Both the position numbers and the translations under genes were made by a program. Below the pieces are notes generated by a model. It made no database searches. It saw only the letters and a program-made list of their open reading frames with translations, and was not told where the DNA came from. DNA of 42,986 nucleotides from a virus: positions 1-42,986 of the IMG/VR virus record IMGVR_UViG_3300032282_006988; one strand, 5' to 3'. Every line of letters begins with the position of its first letter. Within the stretch, counting starts at the first letter, position 1. Shown in pieces: positions 1-6,971 of this stretch.

Positions 1-48
1 TCATTGGTAATGAATAAGAAGTTGGTCCGATTCCAACCGGTGGCTCCA
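1..48 (+). tRNA. tRNA-Thr(GGT), 3' part only
   Basis: The 5' half lies outside the window. What remains is the anticodon loop TTGGTAA (anticodon GGT, Thr) and the 3' side of its stem, a short variable loop, a T arm at 21-37 (GTTGG, loop TCCGATT, CCAAC), the acceptor 3' strand CGGTGGC at 38-44, discriminator T and an encoded CCA at 46-48. The identity rests on the anticodon loop alone because the D arm cannot be seen. Confidence 0.8.
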
Positions 49-94
49 ATTTATATATTGACATTTTATTGATGAGTGTACAATATGTATATGT

Positions 95-445
95 ATGTAT
101 AAATTAATCACATTTCTTATTTTATGTCTTGGTTCATCTTTATTGGCCAATTCTGACACAATTTCGTTTGGTTCATCGAACAGTGCGTATGTATCTGCAT
201 TTTCAGATACATCCAATGCGCTGAATGCTCCAACCAACGTTGGCACAAGTAATAATGGCAATAATGGCAATAATGGCAATAATGGTGTTGGTAATATTGG
301 AAATGATGGAGGTGGTGGAAGTATAGATGACGGTGGATCTTGTTCGGCAGTACCAGAACCCTCCACAACAGTTGGCATTATGGGACTATCGGCGGGTTTA
401 TATATTTATTATAGAAAAAAAGTTATATGCAAATCAAAAAACTGA
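95..445 (+). CDS. Secreted protein with PEP-CTERM sorting signal
   Basis: A 116-aa protein. It starts with a Sec signal peptide (MYKLITFLILCLGSSLLA), continues with a Ser/Asn/Gly-rich low-complexity body including an NNG repeat around residues 50-65, and ends with VPEPSTT, a hydrophobic segment and a basic YYRKK tail. That order (VPEP motif, membrane helix, basic cluster at the C terminus) is the PEP-CTERM signal that exosortases cut in Gram-negative bacteria. The product should be exported and anchored or processed by the host sorting machinery. It overlaps the next gene by 19 bp, suggesting co-expression. The biological role is unknown; the low-complexity body gives no fold. Confidence 0.75.
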   Translation: MYKLITFLILCLGSSLLANSDTISFGSSNSAYVSAFSDTSNALNAPTNVGTSNNGNNGNNGNNGVGNIGNDGGGGSIDDGGSCSAVPEPSTTVGIMGLSAGLYIYYRKKVICKSKN

Positions 446-903
446 TACCATTGTTGGCTATTGCATCGTCTGCTCTATTTGGCGCAGAAGAGCAAATAAA
501 TATTTCTCGTAAAACATACGGTATTATATCTGAGCATCCAAAGATCATCGACGGAGATGTAAAAACCTCCGAAAAAATATTCTCAACATCAATCAATTTG
601 TTGTCAACTATCGAAGTTCATAAAATTGTGGTAAACGTCGTACCGAATATAGGAAAACTTGTTGTGTATGAAAAAGTAAGACCAACCAAAGAATATTCTA
701 TTGTTTTGAATATCAATGATGAGGAATATACCATTCCGTTGAAAGACGTTGACATGAAAAATATATGCATCAAATGGGTACCCCAAAACGGCACACCTAT
801 CGAAATTCGAGAAGTTTATATTTACATAAAAAATCAACCTTATTTTGGAGGTCGCACACCAGTCACTCCGTTGAATGCTGATCTCGTGAGTCCGTCGAGT
901 TAA
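427..903 (+). CDS. Secreted protein, possible beta-sandwich (discoidin-like) domain
   Basis: A 158-aa protein with an N-terminal signal peptide (MQIKKLIPLLAIASSALFGA). The mature part has a DGD element near residue 39 and alternating beta-type strands, loosely like galactose-binding/discoidin modules, but no diagnostic motif is visible, so the fold is only a suggestion. Its start overlaps the 3' end of the PEP-CTERM gene, so the two exported proteins probably form one unit. Role unknown; adhesion or envelope binding would fit. Confidence 0.6.
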   Translation: MQIKKLIPLLAIASSALFGAEEQINISRKTYGIISEHPKIIDGDVKTSEKIFSTSINLLSTIEVHKIVVNVVPNIGKLVVYEKVRPTKEYSIVLNINDEEYTIPLKDVDMKNICIKWVPQNGTPIEIREVYIYIKNQPYFGGRTPVTPLNADLVSPSS

Positions 904-913
904 ATTAGATAGT

Positions 914-1087
914 ATGAAAAAAATACTTGTGATGGGACTACCCGGCGCAGGAAAGACGACATTGTCGATTGAGCTTGCTAAAATGTTAAATGCTGTGCAT
1001 TTCAATGCGGACGAAATTCGTAAAGAAATCAATAAAGATTTGACGTTTAGTATAGAAGATAGAATAGAACAATCACGCCGACGATAA
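914..1087 (+). pseudogene. Adenylylsulfate-kinase-like P-loop kinase, 5' fragment
   Basis: The reading frame starts MKKILVMGLPGAGKTTLS, a Walker A motif (GLPGAGKT, residues 8-15), followed by HFNADEIRKEINKDL as in phage APS-kinase-like proteins. It stops after 57 residues (TAA at 1085-1087), just past a 50-bp stretch that is repeated at 3452-3501. The missing C-terminal part, in the matching frame, resumes at 3452 and runs to 3768. Joining the copies at the repeat restores a 141-aa kinase. As it stands this fragment keeps the nucleotide-binding loop but lacks the rest of the fold and is probably inactive. Confidence 0.75.
1023..1072 (+). repeat. 50-bp direct repeat, left copy
   Basis: Bases 1023-1072 are identical to 3452-3501, and similarity continues to 1080/3509 with two mismatches. 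The repeat lies inside the kinase coding sequence (residues about 37-53) and bounds a 2,429-bp interval. It is far longer than an insertion-sequence target duplication and has no transposase nearby. It looks like a homologous-recombination junction, or a repeat-induced assembly join. Confidence 0.9.
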
Positions 1088-1203
1088 CTCCAACATTAAG
1101 TGTGACACCAACGCTAACTCCAACATTAAGTGTGACACCAACGCTAACCAGAACTCCAACGCCAACCAGAACTCCAACACATACTCCAACTCCAATTTAT
1201 TAA
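1063..1203 (+). pseudogene. C-terminal remnant of a Thr/Pro-repeat protein
   Basis: An open frame with no start codon encodes a Thr-Pro-rich tail (TPTLSVTPTL repeated, then TRTPTPTRTPTHTPTPIY) ending at TAA 1201-1203. Low-complexity TP tails of this kind occur on exported or fibre-like proteins. The body of the protein is missing, and the tail begins right at the left edge of the block that splits the kinase, so it is probably the 3' end of a donor gene brought in with that block. Not expected to be expressed. Confidence 0.55.
1087..1146 (+). repeat. Tandem repeat, 30-bp unit x2
   Basis: Two perfect copies of a 30-bp unit (1087-1116 and 1117-1146, each beginning ACTCCAACATTAAG) encode TPTLSVTPTL twice. 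Shorter imperfect copies of ACCAGAACTCCAAC follow at about 1147-1180. The unit length is a multiple of three, so copy-number change would keep the frame of the Thr/Pro tail. Confidence 0.85.
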
Positions 1204-1216
1204 AATAAACAGTATT

Positions 1217-2386
1217 ATGAATATAAAGGTTCCATATGAAAAAATGGGAGATATCAGATCTTATGCATTCGTGTCTCTTATTTTAGATAAAAAACATCAA
1301 TCGGTTTACAGAGACGACTTTGTTAATGGGAAAAATGTTAAATTTTTTAACCGCGAACAGCTCTACGTCACCGTCCCCGATGATGTATACGAACAATGTG
1401 ATAGTATTATATTTTTTACATTCTCTAAAAAAACAAATAGTTGGACCACCAAGGTGATAATGTGGAAGAATGAAGACTTTGTTAAATTCAATAGTGGGTA
1501 TGAGTATATAAGAAACGCAGAAAATATACCAGATTTTAAAAAAATAGAAAATTGGATGTATCGAGCAAAGACTATACGGAATACAAACAAATCCATTGGG
1601 AAAAAAAATCTTATATATTTCACGTTGTTTGGAAATAACGAGTATATATTTCTCCAAACGGAATTATTGAAGTCACTGAAGGCGAATACCTATCAAAATT
1701 TTGATTTGTTATTCATTACAGACTCGGAAACTAAATCGTCTATACGCAAAATAAAAGAACTGAAAGATTATAATGTATATTATCATGTTGTAGATGGGAT
1801 CGATAACCCCGTAGATGCATCGATGAAAAAATTAAAAATATATGAATGGGATAATATATCTAACTATAAGAATATATTATTTCTGGACTCAGATATGATT
1901 GTTATCGGGGACGTGGGTGAAGTTTTTGAATCCGACAATCTAAAAAATAATGTGTTTTATAGTGCTACGCACAATCGGAATAACTCTTTGCATAAAACCG
2001 TATATCATTGTCTAATCGATTACAGTGAATATCAGCTTCAAAATTTTTTAGACAAAGATATCTCGGCGTTTAACGCGGGCCAGTTTTTATTTAAAAATAC
2101 ATCTGCTATGAAATCACACTTTGAAAATATAAATAATTTTGTAACTGAGTGGGACGGTAGATATTTTTTCGAGCAAAGTTTTATAAATTATTATTTCAAC
2201 CTTTTGGAGATCGCAGACACCAAAACATTTCAAAATCAATTTAAGTTCGTTTCAATAAATGAAAATCAAACTTCAAATTCGTTTGACAAAAATGCGGTTT
2301 TTGTTCATTTTATGGGCAACGCTGGTAACGGAGGGGGGAAGTTAGAATTTATGAAAAAACATTATTCAAAAATACTTGTAAAATGA
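1217..2386 (+). CDS. Glycosyltransferase family 8 (GT-A)
   Basis: A 389-aa protein. Residues about 130-385 form a GT8-type domain: an N-terminal strand NLIYFTLFGN, then YKNILFLDSDMIVIGDV near residue 222 with the DSD metal/nucleotide-sugar motif, and FNAGQFLF further on, as in glycogenin/LgtC-like enzymes. The first 125 residues are an extra domain I do not recognise. Its stop overlaps the next start (ATGA at 2383). It sits within the block bounded by the 50-bp repeats, so it may be a recent acquisition. Sugar donor and acceptor cannot be told from sequence. Confidence 0.8.
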   Translation: MNIKVPYEKMGDIRSYAFVSLILDKKHQSVYRDDFVNGKNVKFFNREQLYVTVPDDVYEQCDSIIFFTFSKKTNSWTTKVIMWKNEDFVKFNSGYEYIRNAENIPDFKKIENWMYRAKTIRNTNKSIGKKNLIYFTLFGNNEYIFLQTELLKSLKANTYQNFDLLFITDSETKSSIRKIKELKDYNVYYHVVDGIDNPVDASMKKLKIYEWDNISNYKNILFLDSDMIVIGDVGEVFESDNLKNNVFYSATHNRNNSLHKTVYHCLIDYSEYQLQNFLDKDISAFNAGQFLFKNTSAMKSHFENINNFVTEWDGRYFFEQSFINYYFNLLEIADTKTFQNQFKFVSINENQTSNSFDKNAVFVHFMGNAGNGGGKLEFMKKHYSKILVK

Positions 2387-3099
2387 ATCCTCCGCACAAT
2401 AAATTAACTGGAAGAAAATATTCATCTCAGCCAAGTGTAGGAATACCCTTGGCGTTAGAAATTTTGGAAGACAAAGATGCACACAGGAACGATATACTTT
2501 CTGCGACTTGTTATCTTGGATACAGAGCATTGGATGGTACATATAGCGACACCGACTATATATGGGAAAAGATACAATATTGTAGAAACTGGTCATTGAC
2601 CATTGCCCCGCCGGACAACGACTGGTTTAGAACTAGGTGGGTCGTATCTTATCTTATCTTGTCCATATACTTCAGAATTTATGTACGCAAAGAGCCTATT
2701 CCACTCGACTTGATTACTGAAATATGCGATCCAAAATACGCAGTCAGTCATCCTCCACAGTTCGTAAATATATTACGAGGGTGTGCATTAGGAGCCGCCA
2801 ACGAGATATTCTCTAAAAATACAAAAGGAATGCAAAAATATTTGTCTATAGGTATAGACTGTTATAAAAAATCTGTTTCAAATTACATCATAAATCCAGA
2901 AAGACCCGACCACATTGTGTATGAATCTGGTGAAGCCGTTGAAGCTCTCAACGTGATTTTAGAATTGAAATATGCCGACCCAAAAACTTATCCCAAATTC
3001 ATTGAGTCCAAATGGTATTCTAAATCAACGCAAGAGTCACGTGGGCCTTTTTATAAATGTCTCATTGGGATATATAACTTAAATCTCGGAAAAAAATGA
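2383..3099 (+). CDS. Protein of unknown function
   Basis: A 238-aa, mostly helical protein with no recognised motif. It is coupled by ATGA overlaps to the GT8 gene before it and to the truncated glycosyltransferase after it, so it likely works in the same glycan pathway. There is no signal peptide. The middle has a hydrophobic, aromatic stretch (VVSYLILSIYFRIYV) that may be a buried helix rather than a membrane span. Confidence 0.65.
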   Translation: MNPPHNKLTGRKYSSQPSVGIPLALEILEDKDAHRNDILSATCYLGYRALDGTYSDTDYIWEKIQYCRNWSLTIAPPDNDWFRTRWVVSYLILSIYFRIYVRKEPIPLDLITEICDPKYAVSHPPQFVNILRGCALGAANEIFSKNTKGMQKYLSIGIDCYKKSVSNYIINPERPDHIVYESGEAVEALNVILELKYADPKTYPKFIESKWYSKSTQESRGPFYKCLIGIYNLNLGKK

Positions 3100-3464
3100 A
3101 AGTTGTAATATTGTGCGCAGTCACGGGTAATTTGCCAGTTGTCAAAGAATGTGTTGACACGTGGTTTCCTTTGCCAGAAAACTGGGATATTGTTTTTTAC
3201 AAGAGTAAATTTACATATGTAGATGGAACCTCGGAATATCTGGAAGAAAAAAGAAAAGAGAGGGGAGTGACAATAATTGAGGACGGCGAACATAGAGGCC
3301 ATGTTTCCGCACTTGGTATATTATTTGATTACGTAAAAACAAAAGATTATCAATGGATCGTGCATCTCGACACGGATGCAAAACTGCTAAATAGAGAATT
3401 TTATTCTTGGGCGAATGAGACATTGCCTAGAGAAAAATACAAGGTGTGGGGAAGAAATCAATAA
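3096..3464 (+). pseudogene. Glycosyltransferase, 3'-truncated at the repeat junction
   Basis: This frame starts MKVVILCAVTGNLPVVKEC and reaches a DxD-type motif in WIVHLDTDAKLL (about residue 92), typical of GT-A enzymes, then runs into the right-hand 50-bp repeat at 3452 and stops after 122 residues (a usual GT-A catalytic domain is over 200). The last residues (RNQ) come from kinase DNA read in another frame. The gene was therefore cut when the block was joined to the kinase locus, and its product is probably inactive. Confidence 0.7.
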
Positions 3465-3501
3465 AGATTTGACGTTTAGTATAGAAGATAGAATAGAACA
3501 A
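3452..3501 (+). repeat. 50-bp direct repeat, right copy
   Basis: Identical to 1023-1072. It joins the truncated glycosyltransferase on its left to the 3' part of the P-loop kinase on its right. Recombination between the two copies would remove 2,429 bp and restore the kinase frame. Confidence 0.9.
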
Positions 3502-3768
3502 GCACGTCGTATGAAAGTGTTGTGTGATATTGTTGTTAGGTCTGGAAATTATGCTATAGCAGATTTTGTATGTCCAACAAAAGAAGCACAAGATGTATTT
3601 ATAACAGAAGATACATATGTTGTTTGGGTAGATAGAATAAAGATTGGCAGATATGAAGACACCAACAAACTGTTTCATCCTCCAGAAAATTTTGATATGA
3701 TAGTCAATGAATATGGATCTCCAAAGTTTTGGGCTTTGTTGATTGTTGATGAACTGCAAATACACTAA
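3452..3768 (+). pseudogene. Adenylylsulfate-kinase-like P-loop kinase, 3' fragment
   Basis: From codon 3454 this frame reads EINKDLTFSIEDRIEQARRM, then GNYAIADFVCPT and WVDRIKIGRYEDTN, the middle and C-terminal part of the phage APS-kinase-like family, ending at TAA 3768. It lacks the P-loop, which lies at 935-958. An ATG at 3415 inside the truncated glycosyltransferase is in frame and could produce a hybrid, but that would still have no nucleotide-binding site. Together with 914-1072 it forms an uninterrupted 141-aa protein. Confidence 0.75.
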
Positions 3769-3821
3769 TTGATATATTATATCTTTTGGTCATATATATT
3801 ATATATATTTTTATATAATAT

Positions 3822-4478
3822 ATGGCAAAGAAGATAAAAGTTAAATCAAATGACATACTAAATAGTCCTCTATTTGCAGGTGTGCCGCCAAAATTTGTAA
3901 AAAAAGCGGCTACCTTTTGTGAATCAAAAGAATATAGTGCTGGATCGTCTATAATAAATGAAGGTGAAAAGGGAGACTTTATGTTCATCATACTTGAAGG
4001 TGAAGTTGATGTATTAAAGGGACCAAAGAAAATGAAATTAGCCACACTTGGTAAAGGTGTATTTTTGGGCGAAGGCGCATTGGTTAGTAAAGCCCCAAGA
4101 AATGCAAGTATTGTGGCAAAAACCAACGCCAAAATTGCTGTATTTGATCAAAAGGGATTTGATAAACTATCCGTCATGCATCCATGCATTCCTGTAACAA
4201 TGATGAATGTGCACAATGAGCGATGTAAAGATACAGTGCGTAAACTCAATGTAGCAAAGTCAAAAGAATTTATATTGATGGCAGCAGTTGGATTGGTGTT
4301 GCTTGTAAAAAATTCACATAGTATATTACCAATGAATCTGCATGGTATTGCAGATCAACTTGCAAGTTATATTCCAGACCAAGTTATGGCACTTGGTGGT
4401 CCAGCGGCAGCAGCAATTGGATTAAAATTAAAACAAATGGAAATGGGAGATATAGTTTCTAAGTTGGACAAGATTTGA
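3822..4478 (+). CDS. Cyclic-nucleotide-binding-domain protein with hydrophobic C-terminal part
   Basis: A 218-aa protein. Residues about 12-125 match the cNMP-binding beta-barrel: SPLFAGVPP, then GEKGDFMFIILEGEVDV, and the phosphate-binding cassette GEGALVSKAPRNASI (about residues 81-95) with the conserved Glu and Arg. There is no helix-turn-helix, so it is not a CRP-type regulator. Residues about 147-165 (EFILMAAVGLVLLV) and an Ala/Gly-rich stretch near 195 could attach it to a membrane. It stands alone in an AT-rich intergenic setting. A sensor or a sponge for host cyclic nucleotides is possible; this is inference. Confidence 0.75.
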   Translation: MAKKIKVKSNDILNSPLFAGVPPKFVKKAATFCESKEYSAGSSIINEGEKGDFMFIILEGEVDVLKGPKKMKLATLGKGVFLGEGALVSKAPRNASIVAKTNAKIAVFDQKGFDKLSVMHPCIPVTMMNVHNERCKDTVRKLNVAKSKEFILMAAVGLVLLVKNSHSILPMNLHGIADQLASYIPDQVMALGGPAAAAIGLKLKQMEMGDIVSKLDKI

Positions 4479-4539
4479 TGAAATTGTAGTTGACCAGAAC
4501 AATATAATGTGTATAGTTATTGTTGTTCTTTTGAAATAT

Positions 4540-4625
4540 GGGCGAGTGGTGGAACTGGATATACACGCAAGTCTTAGGAACTTGTGCCGAAAGGCGTGTG
4601 GGTTCGAATCCCACCTCGCCCACCA
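4540..4625 (+). tRNA. tRNA-Leu(TAG)
   Basis: An 86-nt cloverleaf with a long variable arm, as expected for Leu. Acceptor GGGCGAG pairs with CTCGCCC. The anticodon stem CAAGT/ACTTG holds loop CTTAGGA (anticodon TAG). The variable arm is TGCCGAAAGGCGT, the T arm GTGGG-TTCGAAT-CCCAC, the discriminator A, and CCA is encoded at 4623-4625. Confidence 0.95.
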
Positions 4626-4956
4626 ATTTAAATACTTTTTTCTGGTAGTAAATTCTTTGAGGTTCGTCGCCCCATTTACTGGCTGATATACAATGACAAA
4701 ATCGTGGTTATTATTGATTGAAATGAAACGACTTCCGACACGCGGGTCTGATATAATAGTTAGATTAGAGTCCTTGAGGTAATAACTTGATTGTATGTCG
4801 AAGGAGAGCATAACTGCGGTGCCAAATCTTGGGATGACCAACCCAACGCGCAGTCAGAAAAAACTTTTTGCATTGAAAACCTTGGGAATGACTCACCTGC
4901 TGATGAACCTTGGTCGCAGAGACGCAGGTAACTCTGCCAATGCAAAATTACTTTAT
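4626..4956 (+). other. Inter-tRNA spacer with possible structured RNA
   Basis: No convincing gene. An extended -10 (TGATATAAT, box at 4752-4757) could start a transcript into the following tRNA. A nested hairpin lies at 4866-4947: a 10-bp perfect outer stem (TTTTGCATTG with CAATGCAAAA) and a 6-bp inner stem (ACCTGC 4895-4900 with GCAGGT 4924-4929). Counting only 7 outer pairs gives a 76-nt span, the size of a tRNA, but no T-loop or anticodon arm is evident. It could be a decayed tRNA or a small stable RNA. A 60-codon plus-strand ORF here (4795-4977) runs into tRNA-Leu and is not believed. Confidence 0.4.
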
Positions 4957-5042
4957 GGCCGCATGTTGGAATGGTAGACAACCTTGACTCAAAATCAAGT
5001 GCTCTAACGGGCGTGGGGGTTCAAGTCCCTCTGCGGCTACCA
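4957..5042 (+). tRNA. tRNA-Leu(CAA)
   Basis: Acceptor GGCCGCA pairs with TGCGGCT (first pair G-T). The anticodon stem CTTGA/TCAAG holds loop CTCAAAA (anticodon CAA). There is a long variable arm, a T arm GGGGG-TTCAAGT-CCCTC, discriminator A, and an encoded CCA ending at 5042. It reads TTG codons, which are frequent in the genes of this window. Confidence 0.95.
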
Positions 5043-5047
5043 ATTTT

Positions 5048-5221
5048 ATGGATACTCAAAACACAACAAACTATGATGCTGGAAAAATTGCAAAGCGTGA
5101 AGCAATGCGTAAAGAATTAAAGCGCATGAAGATGCAACATATGATTGAACTAAATCAAACTATTAGCGAAAAATCTGATGTTATTGCAAAAAGATGGATT
5201 GCTGAGTTGAAACAAAAATAA
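5048..5221 (+). CDS. Small charged protein of unknown function
   Basis: A 57-aa ORF (MDTQNTTNYDAGKIAKREAM...) that fits exactly between two tRNA-Leu genes: its ATG is 5 nt after one and its stop 6 nt before the next. It is Lys/Arg/Glu-rich and predicted helical. Part of the tRNA operon transcript; no recognisable family. The tight packing and lack of stops support a real gene. Confidence 0.55.
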   Translation: MDTQNTTNYDAGKIAKREAMRKELKRMKMQHMIELNQTISEKSDVIAKRWIAELKQK

Positions 5222-5227
5222 TTTTAT

Positions 5228-5313
5228 GGCCGTATGATGGAACTGGATATACATAATTGACTTAAAATCAATTGCCTTCGGGATTGAGGGTTCAAATCCC
5301 TCTACGGCTACCA
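5228..5313 (+). tRNA. tRNA-Leu(TAA)
   Basis: Acceptor GGCCGTA pairs with TACGGCT. The anticodon stem ATTGA/TCAAT holds loop CTTAAAA (anticodon TAA). It has a long variable arm, T arm GAGGG-TTCAAAT-CCCTC, discriminator A, and encoded CCA ending at 5313. The third Leu isoacceptor in this cluster. Confidence 0.95.
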
Positions 5314-5320
5314 CTTTAAT

Positions 5321-5479
5321 ATGAAATCATTTTGGCGTATTTGGGCAAAAGCTCTTGGAGAAAAAGCAAGTGTTGATAACTGCGAAGCAGATCGTATTGC
5401 ATTTATTCGCACACTCATTGTGCTTTGTTATGTTATAACAAATTTGTTTATTGTTGCAGGGGTGATTCGACATTGGTAA
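5321..5479 (+). CDS. Small membrane protein of a phage-conserved type
   Basis: A 52-aa protein starting MKSFWRIWAKALGEKASVD and containing one transmembrane helix (about residues 28-46, TLIVLCYVITNLFIVAGVI) before a short C-terminal HW. Similar tiny proteins beginning with W-R-x-W-A-K-A-L-G-E-K are, as I recall, common in large marine and freshwater myophages; the function is not known to me. It starts 7 nt after tRNA-Leu(TAA) and ends 1 nt before the next gene. Confidence 0.65.
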   Translation: MKSFWRIWAKALGEKASVDNCEADRIAFIRTLIVLCYVITNLFIVAGVIRHW

Positions 5480-5480
5480 T

Positions 5481-5930
5481 ATGAACGAAAAATACACAGA
5501 AAACAACGAACATTGGATAAATCTTCCTTATCCACTTTGCCCATGCCCAGAAGAAGTTGAAATATATAAAAATAATTTGTTGGATGGAAAAACTCTGTTA
5601 CTCGGTTGTACCGCACCATTGCTTGATATTTGCGATGAAGCACTTGACTTGGTGATTAGAGTTCCCAACCCAAAGATAAAACAAGGAGATTGGTACAACA
5701 TATCTGGATTTTATGATAATATCATTACTGATGGAGCAATTAATCTTACTGGACCATCATTGATAGATGCTGTAAGACCACACTGCAAACAATTAATAAG
5801 CAGAGTATTTTCTCGCAAGTTTTCATATATGAAATATGCGGAATTGTTTTATAGTGAGTTTCACAATGCAACAAAAATAGCAGAAATAAACGAATCATGT
5901 CCGATTTTCATCTGGAAGTTTACAAGTTAG
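5481..5930 (+). CDS. Methyltransferase-like protein (class I SAM fold)
   Basis: A 149-aa protein. HWINLPYPLCPCPEEVEIY is followed by KTLLLGCTAPLL (about residues 37-48), which resembles the glycine-containing motif I of Rossmann methyltransferases, and later FYDNIITDGAINLT, a motif-IV-like segment. It overlaps the PaaK/CapK-like gene by 34 bp, so the two are probably made together. The target is unknown; a glycan or small molecule is likely given the partner. Confidence 0.6.
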   Translation: MNEKYTENNEHWINLPYPLCPCPEEVEIYKNNLLDGKTLLLGCTAPLLDICDEALDLVIRVPNPKIKQGDWYNISGFYDNIITDGAINLTGPSLIDAVRPHCKQLISRVFSRKFSYMKYAELFYSEFHNATKIAEINESCPIFIWKFTS

Positions 5931-6916
5931 TAACTGCATTGGAAGAAAACCAATACAAAGAGCGTGATGTATCGTTATTGATACCAAAATGTGATATTCT
6001 TACGCGAGAACAGTTACAAAAAATACCTGTAGATCAGTCTCAACCATTTTCATCCACCAGTGGAGCAACTGGTCAACCAGTATTTGTGCAAAAGTATATC
6101 GCCCAAAATATTTGGTATTGGGCAACCAATATGCGTGAACTAGTTTGGAGAAACTGGGATACATCATTAAATTTGGCGGTGATCAACGCTTCTGTGTCAG
6201 AAGAAAAGATTACACCTTGGCCAACCAACCCATATTTGTTTCCAAATAAAGTTGGAAAGTGTTATATGCATCCAACACGAGGAGACTTGCAAGGTTGGCT
6301 TGATAGAATACAGCCAGACTATCTACATACATATCCATCCATCATCGCTACACTTGATACATCCAAACTAAAAGATGTAAAATCAACAAGTGAAAGAGGA
6401 GGAACCAACTATAGTTCAGAAGAAGTTGGTACAATTGGATTAGAATGCCCAGACAATCCAGATGTATATCATATCATGGAGAACATTGTTATAGAAATTG
6501 TAGATGACAATGACATCTTAGTTACAGACCTCACACATCCATATATCAAACGTTATAAGATAGGAGATAAAGGAGAATATGCTACTTGCAGTTGTGGCAG
6601 AAAATTGCAAACTATAAACAGAAATGTGGTTGGCAGAGTGCGTAATATGATTAAATTCAAGGATGGTACAAAGGCTTGGCCATTATTTGGCAGCAATACC
6701 ATAAGAACTGCGTGTGACACTATACAACGAATACAATGTGTGCAAGAATCTTATGATGATATTGTTTTAAGAGTACAAGGAACTATACCAGAAGATAAAA
6801 TTGAAGATGTAAAGAAATTAGTGCTAAAAAGGCTTAATCATCCATTTAATTTAAAGATAGAGTTCGTTGACAGTTTTCCAGAAGGAAAATTTGAAGAATT
6901 TGTGTGTAAAGTGTAG
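5897..6916 (+). CDS. PaaK/CapK-like adenylate-forming enzyme
   Basis: A 339-aa member of the ANL adenylation group (phenylacetate-CoA ligase/CapK type). The phosphate-binding loop SSTSGATGQPV is at about residue 52. The adenine-site motif NYSSEEVGTIGLECP is near 171. The C-terminal domain follows YKIGDKGEYATCSCGR and GRVRNMIKF. PaaK-type proteins usually have over 400 residues. Here the stretch between LKDVKSTSERGGT and NYSSEEVG appears 25-30 residues shorter than the family pattern. Such enzymes activate carboxylates as acyl-AMP, often for attachment in capsule or lipid pathways. Confidence 0.75.
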   Translation: MSDFHLEVYKLVTALEENQYKERDVSLLIPKCDILTREQLQKIPVDQSQPFSSTSGATGQPVFVQKYIAQNIWYWATNMRELVWRNWDTSLNLAVINASVSEEKITPWPTNPYLFPNKVGKCYMHPTRGDLQGWLDRIQPDYLHTYPSIIATLDTSKLKDVKSTSERGGTNYSSEEVGTIGLECPDNPDVYHIMENIVIEIVDDNDILVTDLTHPYIKRYKIGDKGEYATCSCGRKLQTINRNVVGRVRNMIKFKDGTKAWPLFGSNTIRTACDTIQRIQCVQESYDDIVLRVQGTIPEDKIEDVKKLVLKRLNHPFNLKIEFVDSFPEGKFEEFVCKV

Positions 6917-6971
6917 TTTAGTTTTACATCTTTTTTACTCAAACTATTGCTAGTTATTTACAATAAAGATT

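Noticed and set aside
1-378. 125-aa minus-strand ORF opposite the PEP-CTERM gene
   Set aside because: Pro/Leu-rich shadow of the low-complexity Gly/Asn repeat on the other strand, and it runs through the tRNA.
1087-1200. CRISPR-like array
   Set aside because: Only two copies of a 30-bp unit with no spacers; it encodes an in-frame Thr/Pro repeat.
1023-3501. Insertion sequence or transposon with target duplications
   Set aside because: The repeats are 50 bp and part of the kinase gene; no transposase and no terminal inverted repeats are present.
4428-4841. 137-aa minus-strand ORF through tRNA-Leu(TAG)
   Set aside because: It reads WDSNPHAF-type sequence, the familiar artefact of translating a tRNA antisense; the rest has no support.
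4795-4977. 60-aa plus-strand ORF
   Set aside because: It runs into tRNA-Leu(CAA) and lies over the hairpin region; no family or ribosome-binding site.
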